Below are positions 19,906 to 28,702 of a stretch of 32,848 nucleotides of DNA, piece after piece. The notes beneath the pieces are model-generated. The model was not told the origin of the DNA. It saw only the letters and a list, made by a program, of their open reading frames with translations, and did not search any database. The stretch comes from Actinomycetes bacterium (GTDB lineage Bacteria; Actinomycetota; Actinomycetes; Streptosporangiales; Streptosporangiaceae), in contig JAJYTW010000025.1 of the NCBI GenBank assembly GCA_021792855.1, positions 1-32,848 on the forward strand, read 5' to 3'. How positions within the stretch are numbered: position 1 is the first letter of the stretch; every line of letters begins with the position of its first letter. Made by a program: the position numbers and the translations under genes.

Positions 19906-20840
19906 CGTCCGACGGGCCGGAGCCGGATGCCGGGCCGCTCCAGGTCCGGGGCACGATTCTGACCGTTCGCCGGATCGACGCGTATCACGTGATGACCGTC
20001 GTGGCGCCGGGCATCGCGGCCAGGTTCCGGCCCGGTCAGTTCGTGGCGGTCGCGGTGGGCGGCCAGGACACCTCGATGCTGCTGCGCCGGTGCTTTTCGA
20101 TCCACGACGTGCGCCCCGATCACGGCGGCACGGTCGAGTTCGTGTTCTCGGTGGTCGGCCGGGGCACCCAGTGGCTGGCCGAGCGCCGGCCCCGGGAGGC
20201 GCTCGACCTGACCGGCCCGCTCGGCCGTCCGTTCCCGGTGCCCAGGGACCCGGTGAGCTGCCTGCTGGTGGGCGGCGGCTATGGAAGCTCGCCGCTGTTC
20301 GCGCTGGCCGACCGGCTCAGGGAGCGCGGCTGCACCGTGGACTTCCTGCTCGGCGCGGCCAGCGGCGACAAGGTGTTCGGTGCGCTGACCGCGCGGCGGA
20401 CCGGCCGCTCGGCCACGATCACGACCGTGGACGGCTCGCTCGGGGTTCGCGGGATCGTGACCGACGTGCTCGGCCAGGTGATCCACGACGCGCGCACGGA
20501 CGTGATCTACGCGTGCGGCCCGATGCCGATGCTGCGCCAGGTCACCGCGCTGGCGCGGCGTTACGACATCCCGGTCCAGGTGGCCGTCGAGGAGTCGATG
20601 GCGTGCGGCATCGGCGTGTGCATGACCTGCGTCCTGCCGGTAGTCGGCAGCGACGGGATCACCCGGATGGTGCGCTCGTGCGTGGACGGCCCGGTGTTCC
20701 GCGGCGAGCGGGTGCGGTGGGACGACATCGGCACCATCCCGCTGGACGCCTTCGGCGCGCCCGGCTGGGAGCAGCGCAGGCTGCGCCAGCCGCGGCCGGG
20801 CGGCGAGCACACGGCGGGGAGGCCGGGACATGGCGCCTGA
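19902..20840 (+). CDS. pyrK: Dihydroorotate dehydrogenase electron transfer subunit PyrK
   Basis: The 312-aa iron-sulfur flavoprotein passes electrons from the class 1B PyrD to NAD. The FAD-binding RxFS-type motif is in LLRRCFSI, and [13 protein letters not shown] marks the NAD-binding half. The C-terminal 2Fe-2S cluster cysteines are in [11 protein letters not shown] (C-x4-C-x2-C) and a fourth Cys in [13 protein letters not shown] 19902 overlaps the carB stop as ATGA, which decides it over an upstream in-frame start at 19779. The C-terminus overlaps pyrD by 11 bases, as expected for subunits of one complex. Confidence 0.96.
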   Translation: MTSDGPEPDAGPLQVRGTILTVRRIDAYHVMTVVAPGIAARFRPGQFVAVAVGGQDTSMLLRRCFSIHDVRPDHGGTVEFVFSVVGRGTQWLAERRPREALDLTGPLGRPFPVPRDPVSCLLVGGGYGSSPLFALADRLRERGCTVDFLLGAASGDKVFGALTARRTGRSATITTVDGSLGVRGIVTDVLGQVIHDARTDVIYACGPMPMLRQVTALARRYDIPVQVAVEESMACGIGVCMTCVLPVVGSDGITRMVRSCVDGPVFRGERVRWDDIGTIPLDAFGAPGWEQRRLRQPRPGGEHTAGRPGHGA

Positions 20841-21789
20841 TCTGCGCACCAAGCTCGGGCAGGTGGAACTGCCCAACCCGATCCTGACCGCCTCCGGCTG
20901 CGCGGGCGCCGGCCGCGAGCTTGCCCAGTTCATCGACGTCTCCAAGATCGGGGCGGTGGTCACCAAGTCGGTGATGCTCGCCCCGCGGGCGGGCCGGCCG
21001 ACCCCGCGGATGGTCGAGACGCCCAGCGGCATGCTGAACGCGATCGGGCTGCAGGGCCCGGGGATCGACGCGTTCCTGCAGCGGGACCTGCCGTGGCTGC
21101 TGTCCAGGGGAGCCCGTGCGGTGGTGTCCATCGCCGGCAGCACGGTCGAGGAGTTCGCCGAGCTTGCGGCCCGGCTATCGGACGCGCCCGGGGTGACCGC
21201 GATCGAGGTCAACATCTCCTGCCCGAACGTGGAGCACCGCGGCCAGGTATTCGCCTGCGACGTGACCGACTCGGGTTCGGTGGTGGCGGCAGTCCGCGCC
21301 CGGACCAGGCGGGACATTCCGGTGTTCGCTAAGCTCTCGCCGGATGTCACCGACATCGTCTCGATCGCCAGATCCTGCGTGACGGCCGGCGCCGACGGGC
21401 TGTCGATGATCAACACGCTGCTCGGGATGGCGATCGACACCGAGACCATGCGTCCCGTGCTGGCCGGGCTGACCGGCGGGCTGTCCGGCCCGGCGATCCG
21501 GCCGATCGCCGTCCGGTGCATCTGGCAGGTCCGCGAGGCGCTGCCCGGCGTGCCGATCATTGGCATGGGCGGAGTGCTGACCGGCCGGGACGCGCTGGAG
21601 TTGATCCTGGCGGGCGCCTCGATGGTGAGCGTGGGCACGGCGACCTTCCACGACCCGTCGGCCACCGTCCGGATCCTGCGCGAGCTTGAGGAAGAACTGG
21701 CCCGGCGGGGCATCGATCGGCTGTCCGACGTGGTCGGCCTGGCGCACGAGATGCGCCCGGCCGGCCGGGCCGCCGGAAGCGTGGTATAG
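20830..21789 (+). CDS. pyrD: Dihydroorotate dehydrogenase class 1B, catalytic subunit
   Basis: The 319-aa FMN TIM-barrel enzyme oxidises dihydroorotate to orotate in the cytoplasm. Class 1 is indicated by the catalytic Cys131 in EVNISCPN, where membrane-bound class 2 enzymes have Ser. Class 1B is indicated by the adjacent pyrK. Other features are ASGCAGAGRE, NAIGLQGPG and IIGMGGVLTGRDALE. No N-terminal membrane-association helix is present, in line with class 1. It overlaps pyrK by 11 bases and is followed by pyrF after 33 bases. Confidence 0.97.
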   Translation: MAPDLRTKLGQVELPNPILTASGCAGAGRELAQFIDVSKIGAVVTKSVMLAPRAGRPTPRMVETPSGMLNAIGLQGPGIDAFLQRDLPWLLSRGARAVVSIAGSTVEEFAELAARLSDAPGVTAIEVNISCPNVEHRGQVFACDVTDSGSVVAAVRARTRRDIPVFAKLSPDVTDIVSIARSCVTAGADGLSMINTLLGMAIDTETMRPVLAGLTGGLSGPAIRPIAVRCIWQVREALPGVPIIGMGGVLTGRDALELILAGASMVSVGTATFHDPSATVRILRELEEELARRGIDRLSDVVGLAHEMRPAGRAAGSVV

Positions 21790-21822
21790 GCGGGCGGCAG
21801 CCCCGATGCGGATGGAGGGATC

Positions 21823-22527
21823 ATGACCGGCCGAGCCCCGATCGCGGTCGCGCTGGACGCCCCGGACCTGGATACCGCGGCGACCTGGGCAGCGCAGGTG
21901 GCGCCGCACGTCAGCACGCTCAAGGTCGGCCTTGAGCTGTATCTGCGGTATGGCCCGGACGTGGTCGCCTCGGTCCGTGGTGCAAGTGGCGCCCAGATCT
22001 TCCTGGACCTCAAGCTGAGCGACATCCCGGCGACCGTGGCCGGGGCGGCCCGCTCGGTCGCCCGGCTGCGCCCGGATCTGCTGACCGTGCACGCGCTGGC
22101 CGGCCCGGCGGCGATCGAGGCCGCGGTTGCGGCGCTGCCAGCCGCCCGGGTCGTCGCGGTGACCGTGCTGACCTCGCTCAGCGATCGGGACCTGGATCTG
22201 ATGGGGGTGGCCGGCCCGGCCGCGGACGCGGCGCGCCGGCTGGCCGCCATGGCAGTCGGAGCCGGCGCGCGCGGACTGGTCTGCTCGCCGCATGAGGTCG
22301 CCGCGGTCCGGGCCGAGGTCGGTCCGGACGTCATGCTGATCACCCCGGGCGTCCGCCCGGCCGGGCAGCAGAGCAACGACCAGGCCCGGGTGGCCACGCC
22401 CGAGGCGGCCCTGCGGGCGGGAGCGGATCTGCTCGTGATCGGCCGCCCGATCACCGGCGCGGCCGACCCGGGCGCGGCCGCGGCGGCACTTGCGGGCGAA
22501 TTGCGCCGGGCGGCGGGAACCAGATAA
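21823..22527 (+). CDS. pyrF: Orotidine 5'-phosphate decarboxylase PyrF (short, type 1)
   Basis: The 234-aa TIM-barrel enzyme decarboxylates OMP to UMP, the last step of the operon's pathway. The catalytic D-x-K-x-x-D array is in [12 protein letters not shown] (Asp62, Lys64, Asp67). The C-terminal phosphate-binding loop is [14 protein letters not shown], and TPGVRP precedes it. This is the short Bacillus/E. coli-like type, not the longer mycobacterial-type enzyme of about 275 residues that I recall from mycobacteria and many other actinobacteria. A strong GGAGGG ribosome-binding site lies 5-6 bases before ATG 21823. It is the last pyr gene; no clear terminator hairpin follows. Confidence 0.96.
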   Translation: MTGRAPIAVALDAPDLDTAATWAAQVAPHVSTLKVGLELYLRYGPDVVASVRGASGAQIFLDLKLSDIPATVAGAARSVARLRPDLLTVHALAGPAAIEAAVAALPAARVVAVTVLTSLSDRDLDLMGVAGPAADAARRLAAMAVGAGARGLVCSPHEVAAVRAEVGPDVMLITPGVRPAGQQSNDQARVATPEAALRAGADLLVIGRPITGAADPGAAAAALAGELRRAAGTR

Positions 22528-22611
22528 CACCTGGCGAACGTTACACATGCGGCATAGATGGGCTTGCGGTCCCGGTCCGGTGACACTGACAGCCGCCGTG
22601 CGAGAGTGGTT

Positions 22612-22640
22612 GACACCTGCAAATGCTTACCTCAGGTGTC
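22612..22640. promoter_or_regulatory. Perfect 8-bp inverted repeat upstream of mihF
   Basis: GACACCTG (22612-22619) and CAGGTGTC (22633-22640) are separated by 13 AT-rich bases, giving 21 bp between half-site centres, about two helical turns. It lies in the most AT-rich part of the 247-bp gap after pyrF, 28 bp upstream of a likely -10. A dimeric regulator site is the simplest reading; a hairpin is possible. A TTGACA at 22610-22615 overlaps the left arm but has no matching -10 at normal spacing. Confidence 0.5.
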
Positions 22641-22667
22641 CGGTCGTGTTCACTTAGTAATATTGGA

Positions 22668-22673
22668 TAAAAT
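22668..22673 (+). promoter_or_regulatory. Probable -10 element of the mihF promoter
   Basis: TAAAAT, with a TG two bases upstream (TGGATAAAAT), lies in a locally AT-rich stretch and would start a leader of about 95 nt before mihF. The leader contains a GGAGG (22688-22692) not attached to mihF itself. No good -35 is visible. Confidence 0.4.
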
Positions 22674-22774
22674 GTGACTCGCCGAACGGAGGTTTGTGTT
22701 GTAGCGGCGGACCGGACTCGCTAGTTTCCCCTCGCGAACGCAGTTTTTCGATACGAAACCCGAGGTGACCACGC

Positions 22775-23092
22775 GTGGCTCTTCCTCCACTCACCCCCGA
22801 GCAGCGCGCCGCTGCTCTTGAGAAGGCCGCCAAGGCTCGGAAGGAGCGTGCCGAGATCAAGAACCGGCTCAAGCACGCGTCGACGAGCCTGCCTGAGGTC
22901 CTCAAGGAGGGCCAGACCGACGACGTAATCGGCAAGATGAAGGTGTCCGCCCTGCTGGAGTCCATGCCCGGAGTCGGCAAGGTGCGCGCCAAGCAGATCA
23001 TGGAACGGCTCGGCATCGCCGAGTCCCGGCGGGTCCGGGGTCTCGGCGCCAACCAGCGCCAGGCGCTGGAGAACGAGTTCCGGGAAGTCTGA
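22775..23092 (+). CDS. mihF: Actinobacterial integration host factor mIHF/sIHF
   Basis: The 105-aa basic nucleoid protein starts at GTG 22775, six bases after GAGGTGA. A long N-terminal helix rich in Ala, Lys and Arg (about 8-30) precedes a helix-two-turns-helix domain. The region [35 protein letters not shown] (about 57-91) is the non-specific DNA-contact module, like a helix-hairpin-helix. The family bends and compacts DNA and is essential in mycobacteria; it is unrelated to E. coli IHF. As in Streptomyces (SCO1480) it precedes gmk and rpoZ. Confidence 0.95.
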   Translation: MALPPLTPEQRAAALEKAAKARKERAEIKNRLKHASTSLPEVLKEGQTDDVIGKMKVSALLESMPGVGKVRAKQIMERLGIAESRRVRGLGANQRQALENEFREV

Positions 23093-23135
23093 AGCTGGCG
23101 TCAGGCGCATCGTGCGGGGACGGGAGGGGACATCC

Positions 23136-23735
23136 GTGGCTGAACCGGCGGAGCCGGCTCCTGTCCCCGCGCGCCTGACCGTTCTGTCCGGGCCGTCGGC
23201 CGTGGGCAAGAGCACCGTCGTGCAGACGATCCGGCGCACCTGGCCGCAGATCTGGCTTTCGGTCTCGGTGACCACCAGACGGCCACGGCCCGGTGAGGAG
23301 CACGGTCGCGAGTACTTCTTCGTCACCGAAAATGAATTCTCCGAAATGGCTTCCTCCGGCGAGCTGCTGGAATGGGCGAGATACGCCGGCAATTTCTACG
23401 GAACGCCGCGCGGACCGGTCGTCGAGCGGCTCGCGGCGGGCGTTCCCACCCTCCTGGAAGTCGACGTGGTCGGCGCCCGGCAGGTGCGGGCCGCGGTGCC
23501 TGAGTCGCTGCTGGTCTTTCTGGCCCCGCCGTCCTGGGACGAGCTTGTGCGCAGGCTCACCGGCCGGGGGACCGAGTCGCCGGACGTGATGACGCAGCGA
23601 CTGGACGCGGCCCGCGGCGAACTCGCTGCCGAGGGCGAGTTCGACATCACCCTTGTCAACACGTCGGTCGATGAGGTATGCGGCCAGCTGGTAGCCTTGA
23701 TGACGGCCCAGCCTGCCCGCAGGCCGGGCCGGTAA
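23136..23735 (+). CDS. gmk: Guanylate kinase Gmk
   Basis: The 199-aa enzyme phosphorylates GMP to GDP. The P-loop GPSAVGKST is at 19-27, with Ala where many homologues have Gly. The GMP-binding region [22 protein letters not shown] follows, then [12 protein letters not shown] and [16 protein letters not shown] 23136 was preferred to an in-frame GTG at 23112 because GGGAGGGGA ends six bases before it and the conserved fold starts soon after. It lies between mihF and rpoZ, the usual actinobacterial order. Confidence 0.95.
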   Translation: MAEPAEPAPVPARLTVLSGPSAVGKSTVVQTIRRTWPQIWLSVSVTTRRPRPGEEHGREYFFVTENEFSEMASSGELLEWARYAGNFYGTPRGPVVERLAAGVPTLLEVDVVGARQVRAAVPESLLVFLAPPSWDELVRRLTGRGTESPDVMTQRLDAARGELAAEGEFDITLVNTSVDEVCGQLVALMTAQPARRPGR

Positions 23736-23793
23736 GGCGGCGCGCCGAGGCGCGCGCGAGCCGGCAGTCCAACCATCACCGGGAAGGCAGACC

Positions 23794-24060
23794 GTGGCAG
23801 GTACGGAACCCGAGGGAATCATCAACCCGCCCATCGATGACCTGCTCAAGGTCGTCGACAGCAAGTACGGGCTGGTGATCATGGCGTCGAAGCGGGCCAG
23901 GCAGATCAACGCCTACTACGCCCAGCTTGGCGAGGGCCTGCTGGAGTACGTCGGGCCGCTGGTCGAGACCCGGGTGCAGGAGAAGCCGCTGTCGATCGCG
24001 CTGCGCGAGATCAACGAGGGCCTGCTGCGCGCGGAGCCCACGGAAATCCCGGCGTCCTGA
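23794..24060 (+). CDS. rpoZ: RNA polymerase omega subunit RpoZ
   Basis: The 88-aa subunit supports assembly of beta-prime in RNA polymerase and in many bacteria forms part of a ppGpp site. The conserved core is [40 protein letters not shown], where the KRARQIN helix binds beta-prime, followed by [13 protein letters not shown]. The start is GTG 23794 with a GGGAAGG site about nine bases upstream. The 58-bp gap after gmk holds no gene. coaBC follows after 19 bases. Confidence 0.96.
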   Translation: MAGTEPEGIINPPIDDLLKVVDSKYGLVIMASKRARQINAYYAQLGEGLLEYVGPLVETRVQEKPLSIALREINEGLLRAEPTEIPAS

Positions 24061-24079
24061 GCCTGCCGCGCCGGCGCTG

Positions 24080-25270
24080 ATGCGCATCGTCATCGGGGTA
24101 GGCGCCGGAATCGCCGCGTACAAGGTCTGCGACCTGGTGCGGCGGCTGAGCGAGTCCGGCCACGAGATCCGGGTCATTCCGACCCCGGAATCCGTGCGCT
24201 TCGTCGGCACCGCCACCTGGGAGGCCCTTTCCGGCCACCCCGTCAGCACCAGCCCCTGGGACGACGTCCCCTCGGTCCCGCACGTCCGGATCGGTCAGCA
24301 GGCCGACCTGATCGTCGTGGCCCCGGCCACCGCGGACCTGCTGGCCAGATCCGCCGCCGGACTGGCGCCGGACCTGCTCGGAAACGTGCTGCTCACGGCG
24401 CGCTGCCCGGTCCTCTTCGCCCCGGCCATGCACACCGAGATGTGGCTGCATCCGGCCACGGTGGCTAACGTGGCGACGCTGCGGGCCCGCGGGGCCATCG
24501 TGCTCGAGCCGGCCTCCGGCCGGCTGACCGGGTCGGACAGCGGGCCAGGCCGGCTTCCCGAGCCGGCTGAGCTTGCCGCGGTGGTGGCGCGGGTGCTGGC
24601 CAGGGGCGGGCTGCCGCCGGACCTGGCCGGCCGCCGGGTGGTCGTGTCGGCCGGCGGCACCAGGGAGGAGATCGACCCGGTCCGCTTCATCGGCAACTGG
24701 TCCTCCGGCCGCCAGGGCTACGCCGTGGCGGCCGCCGCGGCGGCACGCGGCGCCGACGTGACGCTGGTGGCCGCCAACACCGCCCTGCCGGACCCGGCGG
24801 GAGTGCGGGTGGTCCGGGTCACCTCGGCGGCTGACCTGCGCGAGGCGATGCTCCCGCTGGCGCAGGCGGCGGACGCGGTGGTGATGGCGGCCGCGGTGGC
24901 CGACTACCGCCCCGCGGTGCGCAGCGCCGCCAAGCTGAAGAAGACCGGCGGCGCCCCGGCGCCGATCAGCCTGGCCGAGAACCCCGACATCCTGCGCGAG
25001 CTTGCCGGGCCGCTGCGACGGCCCGGGCAGGTCATCGTGGGCTTCGGCGCGGAGACCTCGGATCTGCTGGCCAACGGCGCGGCCAAGCTCGCCGCGAAGG
25101 GCTGCGATCTGCTCGTGGTGAACCAGGTCGGCGACGGCCTGGCTTTCGGCACCGCGGACAACGCGGCCGAGATCCTGGCCGCCGACGGCGAGCGGGTGTC
25201 CGTGCCCCGCGGGCCGAAGGAGAATCTGGCCGATGTGATCTGGGATCTGATCGCCGTTCGGCTGACCTGA
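24080..25270 (+). CDS. coaBC: Bifunctional phosphopantothenoylcysteine synthetase/decarboxylase CoaBC
   Basis: The 396-aa fused enzyme joins cysteine to phosphopantothenate (CoaB) and decarboxylates the product (CoaC) in CoA synthesis. The N-terminal flavoprotein half shows [38 protein letters not shown], and [10 protein letters not shown]. Its active-site lid reads [14 protein letters not shown], lacking the Cys of the E. coli ACGD lid; I recall the same form in other actinobacteria. The C-terminal half shows [41 protein letters not shown] and [11 protein letters not shown] 24080 has no obvious Shine-Dalgarno sequence, so coupling to rpoZ is likely. Confidence 0.96.
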   Translation: MRIVIGVGAGIAAYKVCDLVRRLSESGHEIRVIPTPESVRFVGTATWEALSGHPVSTSPWDDVPSVPHVRIGQQADLIVVAPATADLLARSAAGLAPDLLGNVLLTARCPVLFAPAMHTEMWLHPATVANVATLRARGAIVLEPASGRLTGSDSGPGRLPEPAELAAVVARVLARGGLPPDLAGRRVVVSAGGTREEIDPVRFIGNWSSGRQGYAVAAAAAARGADVTLVAANTALPDPAGVRVVRVTSAADLREAMLPLAQAADAVVMAAAVADYRPAVRSAAKLKKTGGAPAPISLAENPDILRELAGPLRRPGQVIVGFGAETSDLLANGAAKLAAKGCDLLVVNQVGDGLAFGTADNAAEILAADGERVSVPRGPKENLADVIWDLIAVRLT

Positions 25271-25322
25271 CCCGCCCGCTAAACTGCGGCGAGACCCGAC
25301 CGCGGAAAGAAAAGGGTGCCAA

Positions 25323-26516
25323 GTGGCTCGACGCCTGTTCACCTCTGAGTCTGTTACCGAAGGTCATCCGGACAAGATGGCCGACCAGATCAGCGATGCG
25401 ATCCTGGACGCGATGCTCAAGGGCGACCCGAAAAGCCACGTCGCGGTCGAGACGCTGATCACCACCGGCCAGGTGCACGTCGCCGGCGAGGTGACGACCG
25501 AGACCTATGTGGACATCCCCGGTCTGATCAGGGAGAAGATCCTGCAGATCGGCTACGACTCGTCGGCCAAGGGCTACGACGGCGCGTCCTGCGGCGTGTC
25601 GGTGTCGATCGGATCCCAGTCACCGGACATCGCCCAGGGCGTGCGGGACGCGTTCGAGCACCGCGAGGGGGAGGGCGCCGACGAGCTTGACCGGCAGGGC
25701 GCCGGCGACCAGGGGCTGATGTTCGGCTACGCCTGCCGGGACACCCCCGAGCTGATGCCGCTGCCGATCACGCTGGCCCACCGGCTGGCCAGGCGGCTGG
25801 CCGAGGTCCGGCACAACGGCGACATCCCCTACATCCGGCCCGACGGCAAGACCCAGGTGACCATCGAGTATGCCGGCGACGAGCCGGTGCGCCTGGACAC
25901 GATCGTGGTCTCGACCCAGCACGCTCCGGCGATCGACCTGAAGGAACTGTTGATGCCGGACATCGCCGAGCGGGTGGTCGCCCCGATCGTCGCGACGCTG
26001 GACCTGGATACCTCGAACTACCGGCTGCTGGTCAACCCCACCGGGCGGTTCGAGGTCGGCGGGCCGATGGGCGACGCCGGGCTGACCGGCCGGAAGATCA
26101 TCATCGACACCTACGGCGGCATGGCCAGGCACGGTGGCGGCGCGTTCTCCGGCAAGGACCCGTCCAAGGTGGACCGCAGCGCCGCCTACGCGATGCGCTG
26201 GGTGGCCAAGAACGTGGTGGCGGCCGGCCTGGCTGACCGGTGCGAGGCGCAGGTCGCCTACGCGATCGGCAAGGCCAAGCCGGTGGGCCTGTTCGTCGAG
26301 TGCTTCGGCACCGAGCAGATCCCGGTGGAGCGGATCCAGGACGCGGTCCTCGAGGTCTTCGACCTGCGCCCGGCCGCGATCATCCGGGACCTGGACCTGC
26401 TGCGCCCGATCTACGCCCAGACCGCGAGCTACGGGCACTTCGGCCGGGAGGAGCCCGACTTCTCCTGGGAGCGCACGGACAAGACCGACGCGCTGCGGGC
26501 CGCCGCCGGCCTGTGA
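25323..26516 (+). CDS. metK: S-adenosylmethionine synthetase MetK
   Basis: The 397-aa enzyme makes SAM from methionine and ATP. It begins [28 protein letters not shown], with the methionine- and Mg-binding HPDK motif. The other signatures are the hexapeptide-type [30 protein letters not shown] (the P-loop-like metal/phosphate site) and a standard C-terminus ending in the DALRAAAGL type. The start is GTG 25323 with an AAGGG site upstream. No SAM riboswitch is recognisable in the 52-bp gap after coaBC. It is functionally linked to metF through the methyl cycle. Confidence 0.98.
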   Translation: MARRLFTSESVTEGHPDKMADQISDAILDAMLKGDPKSHVAVETLITTGQVHVAGEVTTETYVDIPGLIREKILQIGYDSSAKGYDGASCGVSVSIGSQSPDIAQGVRDAFEHREGEGADELDRQGAGDQGLMFGYACRDTPELMPLPITLAHRLARRLAEVRHNGDIPYIRPDGKTQVTIEYAGDEPVRLDTIVVSTQHAPAIDLKELLMPDIAERVVAPIVATLDLDTSNYRLLVNPTGRFEVGGPMGDAGLTGRKIIIDTYGGMARHGGGAFSGKDPSKVDRSAAYAMRWVAKNVVAAGLADRCEAQVAYAIGKAKPVGLFVECFGTEQIPVERIQDAVLEVFDLRPAAIIRDLDLLRPIYAQTASYGHFGREEPDFSWERTDKTDALRAAAGL

Positions 26517-26526
26517 CCGCGGGCCA

Positions 26527-28671
26527 GTGACCGCCCGGCCGGGGCGTCCGGCGCCGGAGCCGGCCGGGACGCTGCCGGTCGCCCGGGTCGCCGTCGACGT
26601 CCCGCTGCCGCACCTCGACCGGCTGTTCGACTATCTGGTGCCGGAGTCCCTGGCGGCCTCGGCCGGCCCGGGCTGCCGGGTCCGGGTCCGCTTCGCCGGC
26701 CGGCTCACCAGCGGGTTCGTCATCGAGCGCGTGGCCGCGAGCACCCATCCCGGGCGGCTTGCCTTCCTCGCCCGGCTGGTCTCGCCCGAGCCGGTGCTGA
26801 CACCGGAGATCGCGAGCCTGGCCCGCGCCGTCGCCGACCGGTACGGCGGGACCCTCGCCGACGTGCTCAGGCTCGCGGTGCCGCCGCGGCACGCTCGGGT
26901 CGAGGCGGAGCAGGCCGGATCGGGTAGGGCCGCCGGAGCACCCGGGACGCCGGTCGCGCCGGGAGACGACGGCCCGCCCGAGGTGGCCGGTCCCGCCGGA
27001 CCGCCCGCGCCGCCGGATCCGGCCGGCTGGTCCCGCTATCCGACCGGGTCGTCCTTCCTCGACGCGCTGGCCGCGGGCCGTTCCCCGCGCGCCGTATGGA
27101 CCGCCCTGCCCGGCCCGGTGGAACTGCCAGGACCGCTGGAACTGCCCGGTCAGCCTGGGCCGGTGAGCCCGGCTATGCCGCCCGGCCCGCGGAATTGCGC
27201 TGCCCCAGCCTGGCCGGCCGAGATCGCGGCCGCCTGCGCCGCCACCGTGGCCAGCGGACGCGGCGCGCTGGTGGTCGTCCCGGACGCCAGGGACCTCGCC
27301 CTGGTCGACGCGGCGCTCGCCGCGGCGCTCGGCCCCGGCGGGCATGTGACACTCTCCGCGCAGGCCGGCCCGGCGCAGCGGTACCGAAGCTGGCTGGCGG
27401 TCCGCCGCGGCCAGGTCCGGGTGGTCGCCGGGACCAGGTCGGCGGTCTTCGCGCCGCTGGCCGACCTGGGCCTGGCGGTGATCTGGGACGACGGCGACGA
27501 CCTGCACGCCGAGCCGAGGGCGCCCTATCCGCATGCCAGGGACGTGCTCGCGTTGCGCGCGCACCGGACCGGCGCCGGCCTGCTGATCGGGGGGTATGCC
27601 AGGACCGCCGAGGCGGCGCACCTGCTGGCCACCGGCTGGGCCAGGCCGCTCGCCGCCGACCGGGCGACGGTGCGCGAGCGCGCGCCGCTGGTGCTGACCG
27701 CCGGCCAGGACAGCGAACTGGCCAGGGACCAGGCGGCCACCACCGCGCGGATGCCGATGGCGGTGCTGCGGGCCGCCCGCGAGGCGCTGACGGCCGGGCC
27801 GGTGCTTTTCCAGGTGCCCAGGCGCGGCTACCTGGCCGCGGTGGCCTGCCGGCGCTGCGGCGCCCGGATCCGGTGCGGGGCGTGTTCCGGTCCGGTGGCT
27901 CTGGCCGGACGTGGCCAGGACGCGCGCTGCGGATGGTGCGGGTCGGCGGCCCCCGGGACCTGCCCGGCCTGCGGCGGCGCCGGACTGCGCGCGCTGATCA
28001 CCGGCGCCGACCGGACCGCGGAGGAGCTCGCCCGGGCGTTTCCCGGTGTGCCGGTCCGCACCTCGCGCGGCGCTGAGGTGCTGTCGTCGGTGCCGGACAG
28101 CCCCGCGATCGTGATCGCGACACCCGGCGCCGAGCCGCGACCGGGCGCCGGTTACGCGGCGGCCGTGCTGCTGGATGGCTGGGCGCTGCTCGGGCGGCCG
28201 AGCCTCCGGGCGGCGGAGGAGGCGCTGCGCCGCTGGCTGAACGCGGCCGCGCTGGTCCGTGCCCGCCCGCAGGGCGGCAAGGTGCTGGTGCTCGCCGAGC
28301 CGGCCCTGGCCGTGGTGCAGGCGCTGGTGCGATGGGATCCGGCCGGGCACGCGGACCGCGAGCTTGCCGAGCGGACCGAACTCGGCTTCCCGCCGGCCGT
28401 CCGGATGGCCGCGATCGCCGGCCAGGACCGCCTGGTCGGCGACCTGCTCGCTGCCGTGCGGCTGCCCGGCCAGGCCGATGTGCTCGGCCCGGTCGAGGTC
28501 GGCGGCGACCAGCAGGCGGCGGCTCCCGGGGAGGTGCGCTACCTGATCCGGGTGCCCTCTGGCGAGGGTACGGCGCTGGCCATGGCGCTGCGGGCCGGCC
28601 TTGCCGAGCGCAGCGCAAGGAAGGACCAGGGAACGGTAAGGGTTCAGCTTGACCCGGTCGAGCTGATCTGA
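26527..28671 (+). CDS. priA: PriA-like replication restart protein lacking helicase motifs
   Basis: The 714-aa protein keeps the N-terminal 3'-DNA-binding domain (VARVAVDVPLPHLDRLFDYLVP, FAGRLTSGFV) and the zinc-binding module of PriA. The module has four CxxC pairs between about 441 and 482 (CRRCG, CGAC, CGWC, CPAC). The Walker A GxGKT is absent. The DEEH box is degraded to WDDGDD, although the following PHARDVLALR still aligns with PriA. Actinobacterial PriA proteins are known to lack helicase activity, so this is family-typical, not a broken gene. A Pro/Gly/Ala-rich linker (about 135-225) separates the domains. The start is GTG 26527, 10 bases after the metK stop. Confidence 0.93.
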   Translation: MTARPGRPAPEPAGTLPVARVAVDVPLPHLDRLFDYLVPESLAASAGPGCRVRVRFAGRLTSGFVIERVAASTHPGRLAFLARLVSPEPVLTPEIASLARAVADRYGGTLADVLRLAVPPRHARVEAEQAGSGRAAGAPGTPVAPGDDGPPEVAGPAGPPAPPDPAGWSRYPTGSSFLDALAAGRSPRAVWTALPGPVELPGPLELPGQPGPVSPAMPPGPRNCAAPAWPAEIAAACAATVASGRGALVVVPDARDLALVDAALAAALGPGGHVTLSAQAGPAQRYRSWLAVRRGQVRVVAGTRSAVFAPLADLGLAVIWDDGDDLHAEPRAPYPHARDVLALRAHRTGAGLLIGGYARTAEAAHLLATGWARPLAADRATVRERAPLVLTAGQDSELARDQAATTARMPMAVLRAAREALTAGPVLFQVPRRGYLAAVACRRCGARIRCGACSGPVALAGRGQDARCGWCGSAAPGTCPACGGAGLRALITGADRTAEELARAFPGVPVRTSRGAEVLSSVPDSPAIVIATPGAEPRPGAGYAAAVLLDGWALLGRPSLRAAEEALRRWLNAAALVRARPQGGKVLVLAEPALAVVQALVRWDPAGHADRELAERTELGFPPAVRMAAIAGQDRLVGDLLAAVRLPGQADVLGPVEVGGDQQAAAPGEVRYLIRVPSGEGTALAMALRAGLAERSARKDQGTVRVQLDPVELI

Positions 28672-28690
28672 ACTGGTCCCGTCAAGGCCG

Positions 28691-28696
28691 TAAGGT
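28691..28696 (+). promoter_or_regulatory. -10 element for a leaderless transcript of the following gene
   Basis: TAAGGT ends 6 bases before GTG 28703, and no ribosome-binding site intervenes. The pattern repeats that seen at the kinase, prenyl synthase, metF and GNAT genes. Confidence 0.4.
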
Positions 28697-28702
28697 GCTT
28701 GA

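Noticed and set aside
19863-22622. 919-aa minus-strand frame opposite pyrK-pyrD-pyrF
   Set aside because: Low-complexity Ser/Ala/Arg translation of the complementary strand of three clear genes.
22610-22640. TTGACA at 22610 as the mihF -35 element
   Set aside because: The bases 17-18 positions downstream (CAGGTG) are not a -10, and the hexamer overlaps the inverted repeat.
25271-25322. SAM riboswitch upstream of metK
   Set aside because: The gap is only 52 bp and shows none of the conserved SAM-I, SAM-II or SAM-IV elements.
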